Shown here: positions 8,273-18,090 of the stretch, piece by piece
Numbering within the stretch: position 1 is the stretch's first letter
Layout of the letters: each line of letters opens with the position of its first letter
DNA from: Myxococcales bacterium
GTDB lineage: Bacteria; Myxococcota_A; Polyangia; Haliangiales; Haliangiaceae
Assembly: GCA_028287115.1 (NCBI GenBank)
Contig: JAQBQF010000319.1
Location: forward strand, 1-33,684
Direction: 5' to 3'
DNA length: 33,684 nucleotides
Made by a program: the position numbers and the translations under genes
The notes under the pieces: model-generated
What the model saw: the letters and a program-made list of their open reading frames with translations, nothing else
Database searches by the model: none
What the model was told of the DNA's origin: nothing

Positions 8273-8781
8273 TGGCGAAAGCGAAGACCAAACCGAAGCT
8301 GAAGGCGGTCGCTCCGAAGGCGAAGCCGCGCACGCCCGCGAAGGGCACACCGATCGCGGTGAAGCCGGAGAGCTCGGTGCCGGTCGCGGTCAAGGCTGAC
8401 AAATCTGCGCGCATGGCCAAGCCGGGCCCAGCGCTGCGAAAGCTGCGCAGCGTCATCTATACGGTCGGCGATCTGTCGCGCTCGAAGGCATTTTATTCGG
8501 CGCTCCTCGCGAAGACGCCGTACTTCGACCAGCCCTTCTACGTCGGGTTCGACATCGACGGCCAAGAGCTCGGCCTCGATCCAGACACCCGCAACCGCAA
8601 GCCCGGTCCGGGCGGCGCGGTCGGCTACTGGAAGGTCGACGACATCTCTGCTTCGTGGGAGTTCGCGATCGCGAACAGCGCAGAGCCGCTCGAGCCACCG
8701 CACGCGGTCGGCGAAGACACGAGTGTCGCGGTGATCGCGGATCCCGATGGCAACTACGTCGGTCTGATCCAGATCCCGTAA
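8272..8781 (+). CDS. VOC (glyoxalase-fold) protein with basic Lys/Ala/Pro tail
   Basis: The ATG at 8272 shares its A with the TAA of the preceding gene, giving a 169-residue protein. The first 50 residues are Lys, Ala and Pro-rich (AKAKTKPKLKAVAPKAKP), much like histone H1 tails. Residues 55-169 form one vicinal-oxygen-chelate module: strand (RSVIYTVGDLSRSKAFYSALL), a substrate-cap segment, strand (GGAVGYWKVDDI), and a C-terminal strand (SVAVIADPDGNYVGLIQIP) with the usual DPDGN turn. VOC proteins cover lyases, dioxygenases and resistance proteins; here the metal ligands are not evident, so activity is unassigned. Linkage to the preceding PLP enzyme suggests a cytoplasmic metabolic role, but the basic tail would suit nucleic-acid or polyanion binding. 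Confidence 0.8.
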   Translation: MAKAKTKPKLKAVAPKAKPRTPAKGTPIAVKPESSVPVAVKADKSARMAKPGPALRKLRSVIYTVGDLSRSKAFYSALLAKTPYFDQPFYVGFDIDGQELGLDPDTRNRKPGPGGAVGYWKVDDISASWEFAIANSAEPLEPPHAVGEDTSVAVIADPDGNYVGLIQIP

Positions 8782-8894
8782 GCCCGCGGCACGAAGGCCG
8801 ATCACGCGCGCGCGAAGTCCGCCGCGTCAGATGTCTGCAGATGTAGTCGGCGATTCTGTGGAACTTCCGCGTCCCTCGCGATGTCGGAGATCAC

Positions 8895-11800
8895 ATGCGC
8901 GTCACCGGCCGATTCGCTTTCGTCGTGCTCGCAGTCGTCGGCTGTCACTCACGCGATTCGGATCCGTGTGTCGAGATCGCGCCCGTCGTCGCGCCGCCTG
9001 GAATTACCCCGATGCGGATGATCGCGACGGACCTCGACCCCGCACGCGATGTCGCGGCCCCGTGGACACTCACGGCGTCCGATGGCAGCGGCTTGCAGCT
9101 GACGCGCGTCGACGCGAAGGCCGTGGTCCAGGGCCCGCTCGCGTTCACCGAGCTCCATCTCTACTTCCACAATCCAGAGGCGCGGATCCGCGAGGGGACG
9201 TTTGCGATCACGTTGCCTTCGGGCGCGGCCGTGTCGCGGTTCGCGATCGAGAACAACGGTCAGTTGCAGGAGGCGGAGGTCGTCGAGAAGTCGCTTGCTC
9301 GCCGCGCATACGACGACCTGCTGCATCGCAAGCAAGATCCGGCGCTCCTCGAGAAAGCTGCCGGCAATCAATTCAGCGCGCGCGTGTTTCCGATTGCTGC
9401 GAACGCGGACAAGCACATCATCCTGTCGTTCTCGCAAGAGCTCGCGGGACGCGCGTACACCCTGCCGCTCCGCGGGCTACCCAACGTTGCGCGTGTCGAT
9501 GTCGCGCTCGCGGCCACCCGTCTCGACGGCTCCCGCCACGAGCAGGTGCTCCACGAGCGTGACTGGCTACCTGACCATGACTTCATGGGATTGGTTCCTC
9601 CCGTAGCCGCCGCGGTCACGTCGGGATCGCTCGTCGCCGGCGCGCTCGCGTTCGTCGATGGGAATGCCGCGCCGCCATCCGATCCACCGAAGCAGGTGAC
9701 CTTGCTCGTCGATACGAGCGCCTCGCGAGGTCTGGGGTTCGCGAGCTACGTGAGCTCGATCCACGCGTTGATCGATGCGATGCGCAAGCGCTACGGTGAT
9801 CCGTTCGAGCTCCAGGTCATCGCGTTCGATCAAGATAGCCAGCCGATCTTCGACGGTGCCGCAGCGGACTACGGCCAGGCCGAGGACACGACGCTGCTCG
9901 CGCGCGGCGCGGCCGGTGCCTCGAACATCGCGCAGGTGATCGAGAAGCTGTCGAAGCCGCATCGCCGCGTGGTGATCGTGACCGACGGCGTGGTGACAGC
10001 CGGACCGGCGACGCCGGCGCTCGTCGGGGCGATCAAGAAGCTGCCGATCGACAGGCTCGATGTCGTGCTCGCCGGTGGGATTCGCGACGAGCGGCTCGCG
10101 GCGTCGATCGCGCGCGCCGGGCTGCCGCACGCGGGCGACGTCTACGATCTCGATCGCGGGATCCAGACCGTCGCCGCCGGCCTCGGGGAGCCCGTGATGG
10201 TCGATGTCGCGATCGAAGTTCCAGGCGCGTTGTGGGTCTATCCAAAGACGATTCCCGCGGCTCGGCCGGGCAGCTCGCTGATGGTCTACGCGCGGATGCC
10301 CGAGCCGACGAAGGCGATCGATGTCGTGATCGGCGGCACCAAGCGCACCGTCGTGCTCGGCACGTCGACGCCGGCGCTGATCGAGCGCGCGGTCGCGACC
10401 GCAGAGATCGAAGAGCTCGAGAACGCTCTCGATCGAGCCAAGGACGTCGAGCCAAAGAAGCTGCGCGACGACATCGCAAAGCGCTCGGTGCGTGCGCGCG
10501 TGATCTCGAGCCAGGCCTCGATGCTCGTGCTCGAGACCAAGGAGGATTACGCGCGCTTCAACATCGATCGTCGATCGCTCACCGACATCTTGGTCGTCGG
10601 CCCGAGCGGCATCGAGCAACTCCATCGCGCGACGATCGTTGCTTCCAAGGACAAATCACGGTCGAGACCGGCCATGATCGAGCACGCACTCGGCCGCGAC
10701 GTCTCGGGCTTCGACGACGCCAACGTCTACGGCGGCCTGCTCGGCAACGAGATCGGCGAAGCGAACGGCAGCTTCGGATTCGCTCGCGCCGGGTACGGTG
10801 TTGGTGGCGGCGGTACCGGATTCGGCGGCATCGGCATGGGCTCGTACGGCACGATCGGCCACGGCAGCATCGGAGGCACCGCCTACGGTGCGGGCGCAGG
10901 ACGCGGTGGCATGCGCGGCCACACCGTCGCCGTACCGAGCATCTCGGTCGGCCAACCGATGGCGAGCGGAGATCTCGATCAATCGATGATCCGCCGCTAC
11001 ATCAAGCGACACATCAACAAGATCTCGTACTGCTACGAGAAGCAGTTGCTCGCGAGGCCAACGCTCGCCGGCTCGGTCTCGGTGAGCTTCATGATCGCGC
11101 CCGGTGGGTTCGTCGAAGAATCGACCGCCACGGGCTTCGACACCGACGTTGCGAGCTGTATCGCGGCGGTCATCAAGCAGATCGAGTTCCCGAAGGCGGA
11201 AAACGGTGGCCGCGTGCTGGTCCACTACCCGCTGACGTTCCGTCCAGCGGGATCGTCGTGGAGCGATCCGAGCGACAGCGGTGGCCGGTCGCTGACCGAC
11301 GACCTGGCTCGCGCCGATCACCCCGCACCCGCCGTTCACGACTCCGCAATACCTGCGGCTCATCCCTCCGCGCCTCTCGCGGCGCGTGGCCCGGACGCCT
11401 CGGTCTCCGCCGCTCACGACGACGCGCCGGCCGCGGCCCCTGCGGCTGCCGTTCACCACGCACCTGCGGTTGCGGTTCACGATGCAGACTCCGCTGCGCG
11501 CGCTGGTCACAGCTCTGCTGCACCCAGCGCAGCCGTTAGCGTTGTTCGCGACTCCGCTTCATCCGGAGGCGCTGCGCCACCCGCGCCGGCGACTGCACCT
11601 GTCGTTGTTCCTAGCACCGCTCCATCTGCTCGCGCCGCTGCAGCCGCTGCACCTGTCGTGGCTCGCGACTCCGCCGCTCACGCGTCATCGGTCGCCGTCG
11701 TTGATGACTCCGCGGCAGCCGCCGAGATCGATTCCGATGGGCTCGGGGGTGTGGACGCACCGGCCCTCGATCCCGACAGCTCGATTCCGCCTGAAGAGAA

Positions 11801-12713
11801 GGCCGGTGGACCGCCGTTGACCGGCAAGCTCGCCGAGGTGATGAACGCGATCCGAGGCGGCAAGATCGAGAAGGCGCTGCGGATCGCGAAGAAGTGGCAT
11901 GACGAGTCACCCGGCGACGTGCTCGCACTTGTCGCGCTCGGCGAAACGCTCGAGACGAAGCATGATCGCGTGGCCGCAGCACGCACGTACGGCTCGATCA
12001 TCGATCTATTTCCGTCGCGCGCAGACCTGCGCAGATTTGCGGGCGAGCGCCTCGAGCGCCTCGGAGCCGCGGCGCGCCCGCTCGTGATCGATACGTACCG
12101 CAAGGCGGTCGCCGACCGGCCCGATCACGTCACCGGTCATCGCTTGCTCGCTTACGCGCTCGTCCGCAAGGGCGACTACGCGGGTGCGTTCGCCGCGATC
12201 CTCGCCGGCATCGATCAGAAGTATCCAGAAGGTCGGTTCCTCGGTGCGGATCGCGTGCTCGGTGAGGACGCCGGCATGATCGCCGCGGTGTACCTGGCGC
12301 ACGGCGCAAACCGAGACCGCGTCATGAAGGAGCTGACGAAGCGGTCGCTCGCGCTCGCCGAGGAACCGTCGACGCGCTTCATCATGTACTGGGAGACCGA
12401 TGCGAACGACGTCGACTTCCACATTCGTGACAGCGCCGGCGGGCACGCTTGGTACTCGCACAAGGAGCTCGAGTCGGGTGGCGAGCTCTACGCGGACATC
12501 ACGACGGGATACGGACCGGAATGCTTTGCGATCCGCGGCACGCCGACAGCCGGACCTTACCGGCTCTCGATCAACTACTACTCGCAAGGCCCGATGGGCT
12601 ACGGCATGGGACTCCTGCAGATCCAGCGGTTCGACGGCAAGAACCTCGTGTTCGAGGATCGACCCTACGTGATCATGACCGATCAGGCGTTTGTCGATCT
12701 CGGCACCTATTAG
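8895..12713 (+). CDS. Giant lipoprotein: VIT, vWA, AgmX-like, TPR and YfaP-like domains
   Basis: This 1272-residue protein starts with a lipoprotein signal (VVGC, lipidated C17). A VIT domain (about 40-215; FTELHLYFHNPEARIREG) is followed by a vWA domain with MIDAS residues D273-T-S-A-S and T363 in TDGV. A Gly-rich stretch (about 632-675) leads into an AgmX/PglI-type C-terminal domain (about 697-785; RYIKRHINKISYCYEKQL and GSVSVSFMIAPGG). Residues 785-970 are Ala/Ser/Asp/Pro-rich repeats. TPR-like helices (about 975-1140) precede a C-terminal module with DANDVDFHIRDSAGGHAWYSHK and TTGYGPECF, matching the YfaP/DUF2135 type. GGAG at 8886-8889 supports the ATG. Its stop overlaps that of the opposing kinase gene. 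VIT-vWA proteins usually bind other proteins through a metal site, so a surface scaffold is likely; the exact role is unknown. Confidence 0.85.
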   Translation: MRVTGRFAFVVLAVVGCHSRDSDPCVEIAPVVAPPGITPMRMIATDLDPARDVAAPWTLTASDGSGLQLTRVDAKAVVQGPLAFTELHLYFHNPEARIREGTFAITLPSGAAVSRFAIENNGQLQEAEVVEKSLARRAYDDLLHRKQDPALLEKAAGNQFSARVFPIAANADKHIILSFSQELAGRAYTLPLRGLPNVARVDVALAATRLDGSRHEQVLHERDWLPDHDFMGLVPPVAAAVTSGSLVAGALAFVDGNAAPPSDPPKQVTLLVDTSASRGLGFASYVSSIHALIDAMRKRYGDPFELQVIAFDQDSQPIFDGAAADYGQAEDTTLLARGAAGASNIAQVIEKLSKPHRRVVIVTDGVVTAGPATPALVGAIKKLPIDRLDVVLAGGIRDERLAASIARAGLPHAGDVYDLDRGIQTVAAGLGEPVMVDVAIEVPGALWVYPKTIPAARPGSSLMVYARMPEPTKAIDVVIGGTKRTVVLGTSTPALIERAVATAEIEELENALDRAKDVEPKKLRDDIAKRSVRARVISSQASMLVLETKEDYARFNIDRRSLTDILVVGPSGIEQLHRATIVASKDKSRSRPAMIEHALGRDVSGFDDANVYGGLLGNEIGEANGSFGFARAGYGVGGGGTGFGGIGMGSYGTIGHGSIGGTAYGAGAGRGGMRGHTVAVPSISVGQPMASGDLDQSMIRRYIKRHINKISYCYEKQLLARPTLAGSVSVSFMIAPGGFVEESTATGFDTDVASCIAAVIKQIEFPKAENGGRVLVHYPLTFRPAGSSWSDPSDSGGRSLTDDLARADHPAPAVHDSAIPAAHPSAPLAARGPDASVSAAHDDAPAAAPAAAVHHAPAVAVHDADSAARAGHSSAAPSAAVSVVRDSASSGGAAPPAPATAPVVVPSTAPSARAAAAAAPVVARDSAAHASSVAVVDDSAAAAEIDSDGLGGVDAPALDPDSSIPPEEKAGGPPLTGKLAEVMNAIRGGKIEKALRIAKKWHDESPGDVLALVALGETLETKHDRVAAARTYGSIIDLFPSRADLRRFAGERLERLGAAARPLVIDTYRKAVADRPDHVTGHRLLAYALVRKGDYAGAFAAILAGIDQKYPEGRFLGADRVLGEDAGMIAAVYLAHGANRDRVMKELTKRSLALAEEPSTRFIMYWETDANDVDFHIRDSAGGHAWYSHKELESGGELYADITTGYGPECFAIRGTPTAGPYRLSINYYSQGPMGYGMGLLQIQRFDGKNLVFEDRPYVIMTDQAFVDLGTY
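11277..11790 (+). repeat. Low-complexity Asp-Ser-Ala linker inside the giant lipoprotein
   Basis: The coding sequence here encodes an Ala/Ser/Pro/Asp/His-rich stretch with recurring HDSA, RDSA and DDSA units spaced at irregular intervals, plus AAP and PAPA runs. It separates the AgmX-like domain from the TPR-like region. Units are similar but not identical, so this is an old, diverged protein repeat and not a recent DNA tandem repeat. Confidence 0.6.
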
Positions 12714-14044
12714 GGCGTCGCGTAAGGATCGTCGCTGCCGCGAGCTCGAGGGCGCGGCTTGCGGGCGTCGGCCGGAGCCTTTCCGGCGTCGAGCGGCGCA
12801 TCGATCACCGGCGCGACGACGGCCGCATCCGCCGGTGCGGTCGGTTGGATGGCAGGTGGCCGTGCCCGTGTCGAGTCGGTCGATTTCGATGTCGCGATCA
12901 CGATCGTCGTGACGATCGCTCCGAGCGCGACGACCGCGAGCAACGCTCCGAAGATGCGCTTGCCTCGGCTCATCGCCGGCATCGACTCGCCCGCGCCGCT
13001 CGCGAGCGTCGAGAGCGGGCCAAGCGGAGCCGCCGCGAGAGGGCCGCTGCCCGCGGCCGTGTCGGCACCGCGCGACACCAGGGGCGGTGCCTCGGCGATC
13101 GCCCGCGGAGGAGTCGGTGTCGGGTTCGGCGGGCGGGGAGCACGGACGGGCACGATCGAAGGAATCTCGCTGAGCGAGCCGATCACGGCTGCAAGCTCGC
13201 GCGCGAGCTCGGTCATGGTCGCGTAACGGTCGTCGACATTTTTCGCGAGGCAGCGCATCACGATCGCGTCCACGGTGATCGGGATCTGCGGCACGTAGAT
13301 GCTCGGCGCGAGCGGCGTCTCGCGAAGGTGCGCGGCAATCATGTCGCCGGGCGTCGACGCGACGAACGGCAACCGGCCGCACAGCAGGTGAAACAGTACG
13401 CAGCCAAGCGCATAGATGTCGGTACGATGGTCGACTTCACCGGCGCTGCGACATTGCTCGGGCGACATGTACGTCGGCGTTCCCATGATCACGCCGCTGC
13501 GGGTCCGCGCCGGATTCCCTTGAGCGTTGCCGATGCCGCTGTCTGTCTCGGGCCCGAGTAACTTTGCGATCCCGAAATCGAGGATCTTGATTCGCTCGCC
13601 GCTGGTCACCGCCGGATCGGGAACCAGAAATAGATTATCGGGCTTGAGGTCGCGGTGAATGATCCCGGTTCCGTGCGCGACCGCCATCACCATCGCCGCC
13701 TGCTGAACGACACGCACGGCGTCGGCGATTCCAAACCGGCCGTTACGTAGTCGCGACTGCACTGACTCGCCGGCGAGATGCTCCATCACGATGTACGCCG
13801 CGCCGTCGGTGTGCCAGCCGAAGTCATAGACGACAACGATCCCGGGGTCGGCGATCCGGGTCGCCGCCTTGGCCTCCGCGAAGAAGCGATCGACGATCGT
13901 CGGATTCTGCGAGACCTCCGCGAGCAGAAATTTGATCGCGACTCGCCGCCCCAGCAGCGTGTGCTCCGCGAGCCACACCGCACCCATCCCGCCGGCACCG
14001 AGCAGCGAGACGATGCGATACGTACCGACCAGCTCGCCGATCAT
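12710..14044 (-). CDS. Hanks-type Ser/Thr protein kinase with C-terminal TM anchor
   Basis: The kinase domain runs from about residue 9 to 270 of 444 and has every active-site motif: Gly loop GAGGMG (16-21), VAIK with K38, HRDLKPDN with catalytic D132, DFG at 156-158 and GTPTYMSPEQ in the activation loop. A Pro/Arg-rich linker follows, then a hydrophobic helix (GALLAVVALGAIVTTIVIA, about residue 360-380) and a Pro/Asp/Ala-rich, presumably periplasmic tail without a recognisable sensor domain. I chose the ATG at 14044 because MIGELVGTYRI matches the usual family start; an in-frame upstream extension to 14209 is Arg-rich and would overlap the preceding gene. That gene ends 23 bases upstream, so the kinase is likely the last gene of an operon with the sigma factor. 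Its TAA overlaps the stop of the opposing lipoprotein gene. Confidence 0.93.
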   Translation of the reverse strand: MIGELVGTYRIVSLLGAGGMGAVWLAEHTLLGRRVAIKFLLAEVSQNPTIVDRFFAEAKAATRIADPGIVVVYDFGWHTDGAAYIVMEHLAGESVQSRLRNGRFGIADAVRVVQQAAMVMAVAHGTGIIHRDLKPDNLFLVPDPAVTSGERIKILDFGIAKLLGPETDSGIGNAQGNPARTRSGVIMGTPTYMSPEQCRSAGEVDHRTDIYALGCVLFHLLCGRLPFVASTPGDMIAAHLRETPLAPSIYVPQIPITVDAIVMRCLAKNVDDRYATMTELARELAAVIGSLSEIPSIVPVRAPRPPNPTPTPPRAIAEAPPLVSRGADTAAGSGPLAAAPLGPLSTLASGAGESMPAMSRGKRIFGALLAVVALGAIVTTIVIATSKSTDSTRARPPAIQPTAPADAAVVAPVIDAPLDAGKAPADARKPRPRARGSDDPYATP

Positions 14045-14067
14045 CAGGGCCGCAGCGTAACAGACGG

Positions 14068-15161
14068 TTACAGCGGGAACAGATCGATTGCCGCGACCCC
14101 GATCATGACGCCGCGATCGCCCGTCCGCACGTACTGGAGGTGAAGGCCGGCCTCGACGTGCCCTCCGGCGAGGCGAACGATCAACGGGCTCGCGCGCACC
14201 GTCCACCACGCGTTGGTGTCACCCGGGCGACCGAGATTGCGAGCCAGCACGTCGATCCCGATCCCGAGACCGCCTGCGAACGCGACGTGAGGTATCGGCA
14301 TCCAGACGTAGTCGGTGCTGAGGCCAAGCGCGTAGAGACTCGTGCTCGAGGTCGGATCGGCCATGTTGTCGGCATAAGACGCGTAGAGCAGGGATCCGAT
14401 CGCGCGCACGGCTCCTTGCGGTACGGCGAGGCCGCCGCTGATCCGGGCTCCCGCAACGGTGTCGCTATCTCCGGTGGTACCCAACATCAGGCCGACGCCG
14501 AACGGACGCACCGGTTCTGCGCGCGCGATCGGGGCGATCGCGATCGGGCGTTCGATGTCGTGTGCGATCGCAGGCGTGACGGTCGCCGCGACGTCCTCGC
14601 GCGGCTCGGCTTCGAGCGCCGGAATCTCGACGGTGAGATCGCCGGTCACGCCGAGGGTCTGCCGCGCCGACCACGGCTTGAACCTCGGTGCGGCAGCTTC
14701 GAAGATGTAGTCTCCCGGATCCTGCGGGACCGGTGTGCTCCATTGCGCGCGATCGACGGCCAGCCCGTTGCGCTTGATCACGAGACCGTCGATCTGACGC
14801 TCCGGTGCGACCGCGATCGTGATGTACGCGAGCTTCGACTTGATCGCGGCAGCGCGCTTCTCGGCCTCGTTCTGACGCCTGTCCTCGGTAGACGCCGCGA
14901 GGTCTCTCGCCTCGACGAACAGCTTCCATGCGGTCGCGGTCTGACCCTGCCTCTCGCGACAATCGGCGAGGTTGAGCAGCGTCCCGACCCTGGGTTCGAG
15001 CTTCTCGCTGTGCGCAAACGCTTCGCAGGCTTCCGGAATCTTCCCCGCCTTCAGCAGATCGCGGCCGTTGCGAAACAGCTCGTCGGATTCAGGGCTCGCG
15101 CCGACCGATCGCCCCAGCACGGCGAGCATCACGACGACAGCGCAGCGTGGAATCAAGACCA

Positions 15162-15162
<1 letters not shown>
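14068..15162 (-). CDS. Secreted TPR / PEGA-like protein with C-terminal barrel-like region
   Basis: A signal peptide (about 1-22, ending VGA) leads into two TPR-like repeats (about 25-100), including ACEAFAHSEKLEPRVGTLLNLADC, split here as family landmarks GTLLNLADC and AWKLFVEARDLA. Residues 110-185 form a PEGA-like beta module (ITIAVAPERQIDGLVIKRNG, then VPQDPGDYIFEAAAP). After a linker, the last 140 residues alternate Gly-rich strands (GVGLMLGTTGD, AFAGGLGIGIDV, VEAGLHLQYV) like a small outer-membrane barrel. This architecture is widespread in Myxococcota, with no proven function; an envelope role is likely. The start is GTG at 15162, overlapping the TAG of the sigma factor gene by one base, so the two are translationally coupled, and the kinase gene follows after 23 bases. 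Confidence 0.8.
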
Positions 15163-15962
<800 letters not shown>

Positions 15963-16039
15963 CCCCGATCGATCTTACACCAGCAGCCGAGGCGCTGGCT
16001 CACCACGTGAGCTGCCAACCCTGTGTTAACGTGGATTCG

Positions 16040-16906
16040 ATGTTGGGTTCGATCGCCCGCGTAGGCACGTGCTTGGCACTTGTGGTCGCCACCTGCGGCT
16101 TCTGCGCCTGTTACAAGGCTCCCGAGCCGGACTGCGGATTTATCTGCGGTCCGAGCGGCGCATGCCCCGAGGACTACACGTGCGCGTCCGATAACGTCTG
16201 CCACCGCAATGGCGCGCCCGCAGGGATGGTCTGCACCCGCGATGGCGGCATCGACGCGCGCCCGATCGACGCTGCACGCGACGCGGATACGACCGCTCCG
16301 ACCGTCACCGCGATGACGCCCAGTAACAACGCGACAAACGTCGCACTCAACACGATGGTCACGGCAACCTTCAGCGAGTCCGTGACCGGCGTCTCGGCCT
16401 CGAGCTTCACGCTCGACCACGGCGGGACCGCCGTCCCAGGCACCGTGACCTACACGGACGCCACGCACACCGCGGCGTTCACGCCGACCACATCGCTTCC
16501 GAACGGGACCGTGTTCACGGCGACCCTGACCGGCTCGATCACGGACGGATCAGCAAACGCCTTGGCGCCGGTGACCTGGCACTTCACGACGATCGACACC
16601 ACCCCGCCCACCGTCACCTCGAGAGTGCCCGCCGGCAACGACACGAACGTCGCGACCTCGACCACGATCGTCGTCGTGTTCAGCGAGCCGGTGACCAACG
16701 TCAACACGACCAGCTTCGCGGTCGACGATAGCGGCACGCCGATCGCCGGGACCATCGCCTCGTCGGGCGGGGGCACGACCTATACGTTCACGCCGACCGC
16801 CGCATTGCCGGCGGCGACCGCGATCACCGTGACGCTGTCGAGCGCGATCACCGATACCGCGGGAAATCCGCTCGCGACCGTCACGTACACGTTCACGACG
16901 GCTTAA
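16040..16906 (+). CDS. Cys-rich lipoprotein with two Ig-like (Big_5) domains
   Basis: The ATG at 16040 gives a 288-residue protein with a signal sequence and lipobox-like FCAC (lipid Cys C24). A short Cys-rich module follows (CGFICGPSGACPEDYTC, then CHRNG), common in secreted Myxococcota proteins. An Asp/Ala-rich linker leads to two tandem Ig-like domains of about 100 residues, opening TAPTVTAMTPSNNATNV and TPPTVTSRVPAGNDTNV and closing WHFTT and YTFTTA. These match Big_5 repeats found in cell-surface adhesins and calcium-rich matrices. An in-frame start at 15953 would destroy the signal peptide and overlap the sigma factor gene, so I rejected it. The two domains are clear internal duplicates. 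Its TAA shares the TTAA tetranucleotide with the stop of the opposing adenosine deaminase gene. Confidence 0.83.
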   Translation: MLGSIARVGTCLALVVATCGFCACYKAPEPDCGFICGPSGACPEDYTCASDNVCHRNGAPAGMVCTRDGGIDARPIDAARDADTTAPTVTAMTPSNNATNVALNTMVTATFSESVTGVSASSFTLDHGGTAVPGTVTYTDATHTAAFTPTTSLPNGTVFTATLTGSITDGSANALAPVTWHFTTIDTTPPTVTSRVPAGNDTNVATSTTIVVVFSEPVTNVNTTSFAVDDSGTPIAGTIASSGGGTTYTFTPTAALPAATAITVTLSSAITDTAGNPLATVTYTFTTA

Positions 16907-18039
16907 GACACTTGCAGCTTCGACTTCGGCGGCGATGGAGGCGCCGAGGTCGGCTGATCCGACTCGACGAGCCCGACGCGTCCCGTGACCTCGCCCGCGG
17001 GATCCGCGAACGTCGCGAGCTCGCGGCTGACTTCGGCGAGCAGGTCCGCCTTCTCTCGATACGGCATGAACGCGCTCTTGAACCCGGCGATGATGATCTC
17101 TTTGATCGTCTGCAGCGACCAATCGTAGTGCTGGTGGCAGAGGTGCAGCTCCTTCGTCACCGTGGTGTCTGACATCAACCGGTTGTCGGTGTTGATCGTG
17201 ACGCGCAGACCGTAGTCGACATAGAAATCGACCGGGTGCGTCTCCCAGCTCGTCGCCGCGCGCGTCTGCACGTTCGACGAAGGACACACCTCGAGCGCGA
17301 TCCGATGATCGTTGACGTAGTTGAGCAGGTCGCCGCTCTCGACGAGTCGCGTCCCGTGGCCGATCCGATGCGCGCCGCACTTGTGGATCGCTTGATGGAC
17401 CGAGTCCGGTCCAAACGACTCGCCCGCGTGCGCCGTGCAATTGATGTTGTTATCGATCACGAGCTGGAACGCCTGGCGGTGCACCTTCGCCGGGAAGTTG
17501 ACCTCGCTGCCCGCCAGATCGAAACCGACGACGCCGCGATTCTTGAACGCGACGCACAGCTCGGCGATCCGCAGCGAAGATTCCGCACCGAGCGAGCGAA
17601 TCGCGCACAAGATCAGGCCATAGCGAATGCCGAATTCGCGCTTCGCGTGCCGCAGGCCTCGCAACACCGCCTCGACAACCTGCGCCGGCCGCAAGCCCTC
17701 GCGGATGTGGAGCAACGGCGAATACCGTACTTCGATGTACCTGACGTTCTCGCGCCAGGCATCCTCGGCGAGCTCGTACGCCGTGCGCTCCAGCGCATCT
17801 TCGGTCAGCATGACACAAAGCGAGATGTCAAAAGCGCGCAGGTAGTCATCCAGCGACGCCACGTGGTCACCCGCGAACAGCAGGTGGAACAGCTCACCGC
17901 GATCGAACGTCGGGAGCTTCACGGCCTGCTTGCGGGCAAGATCGATAACGGTTTCGAGGCGAAGCGACCCGTCGAGGTGACAGTGCAGATCGGTCTTTGG
18001 CAGCCGCTGGATCAGCTCGAGCGGGATCTCGGTCCTCAT
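16903..18039 (-). CDS. Adenosine deaminase family enzyme
   Basis: The enzyme hydrolyses adenosine (or a related aminopurine nucleoside) to inosine and ammonia in the cytoplasm. All zinc-site motifs are present in 378 residues: HCHLDGS with H19 and H21, HAGE at 204-207 with H204 and catalytic E207, HRIGHGTRL, and INTDNRL with D285. The NTDNRLMSDT wording is that of the Streptomyces-type bacterial branch, where mammalian enzymes have NTDDP. An ATG 12 codons upstream exists, but MRTEIPLELIQRLPKTDLH fits the family start. The last 30 residues (Pro/Ser/Lys-rich) are likely disordered. The divergent secreted-protein gene begins about 50 bases away. The gene stands alone with no other purine-salvage genes nearby, so its physiological context is not evident. 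Confidence 0.9.
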   Translation of the reverse strand: MRTEIPLELIQRLPKTDLHCHLDGSLRLETVIDLARKQAVKLPTFDRGELFHLLFAGDHVASLDDYLRAFDISLCVMLTEDALERTAYELAEDAWRENVRYIEVRYSPLLHIREGLRPAQVVEAVLRGLRHAKREFGIRYGLILCAIRSLGAESSLRIAELCVAFKNRGVVGFDLAGSEVNFPAKVHRQAFQLVIDNNINCTAHAGESFGPDSVHQAIHKCGAHRIGHGTRLVESGDLLNYVNDHRIALEVCPSSNVQTRAATSWETHPVDFYVDYGLRVTINTDNRLMSDTTVTKELHLCHQHYDWSLQTIKEIIIAGFKSAFMPYREKADLLAEVSRELATFADPAGEVTGRVGLVESDQPTSAPPSPPKSKLQVS

Positions 18040-18090
18040 CGCGGCACTATCAAGCCAGGGGCACGCGCCATGCAACTGGGTTCCTTTGTC

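Noticed and set aside
14045..14209. N-terminal extension of the kinase
   Set aside because: Arg-rich, overlaps the preceding gene, and precedes the normal kinase start MIGELVGTY.
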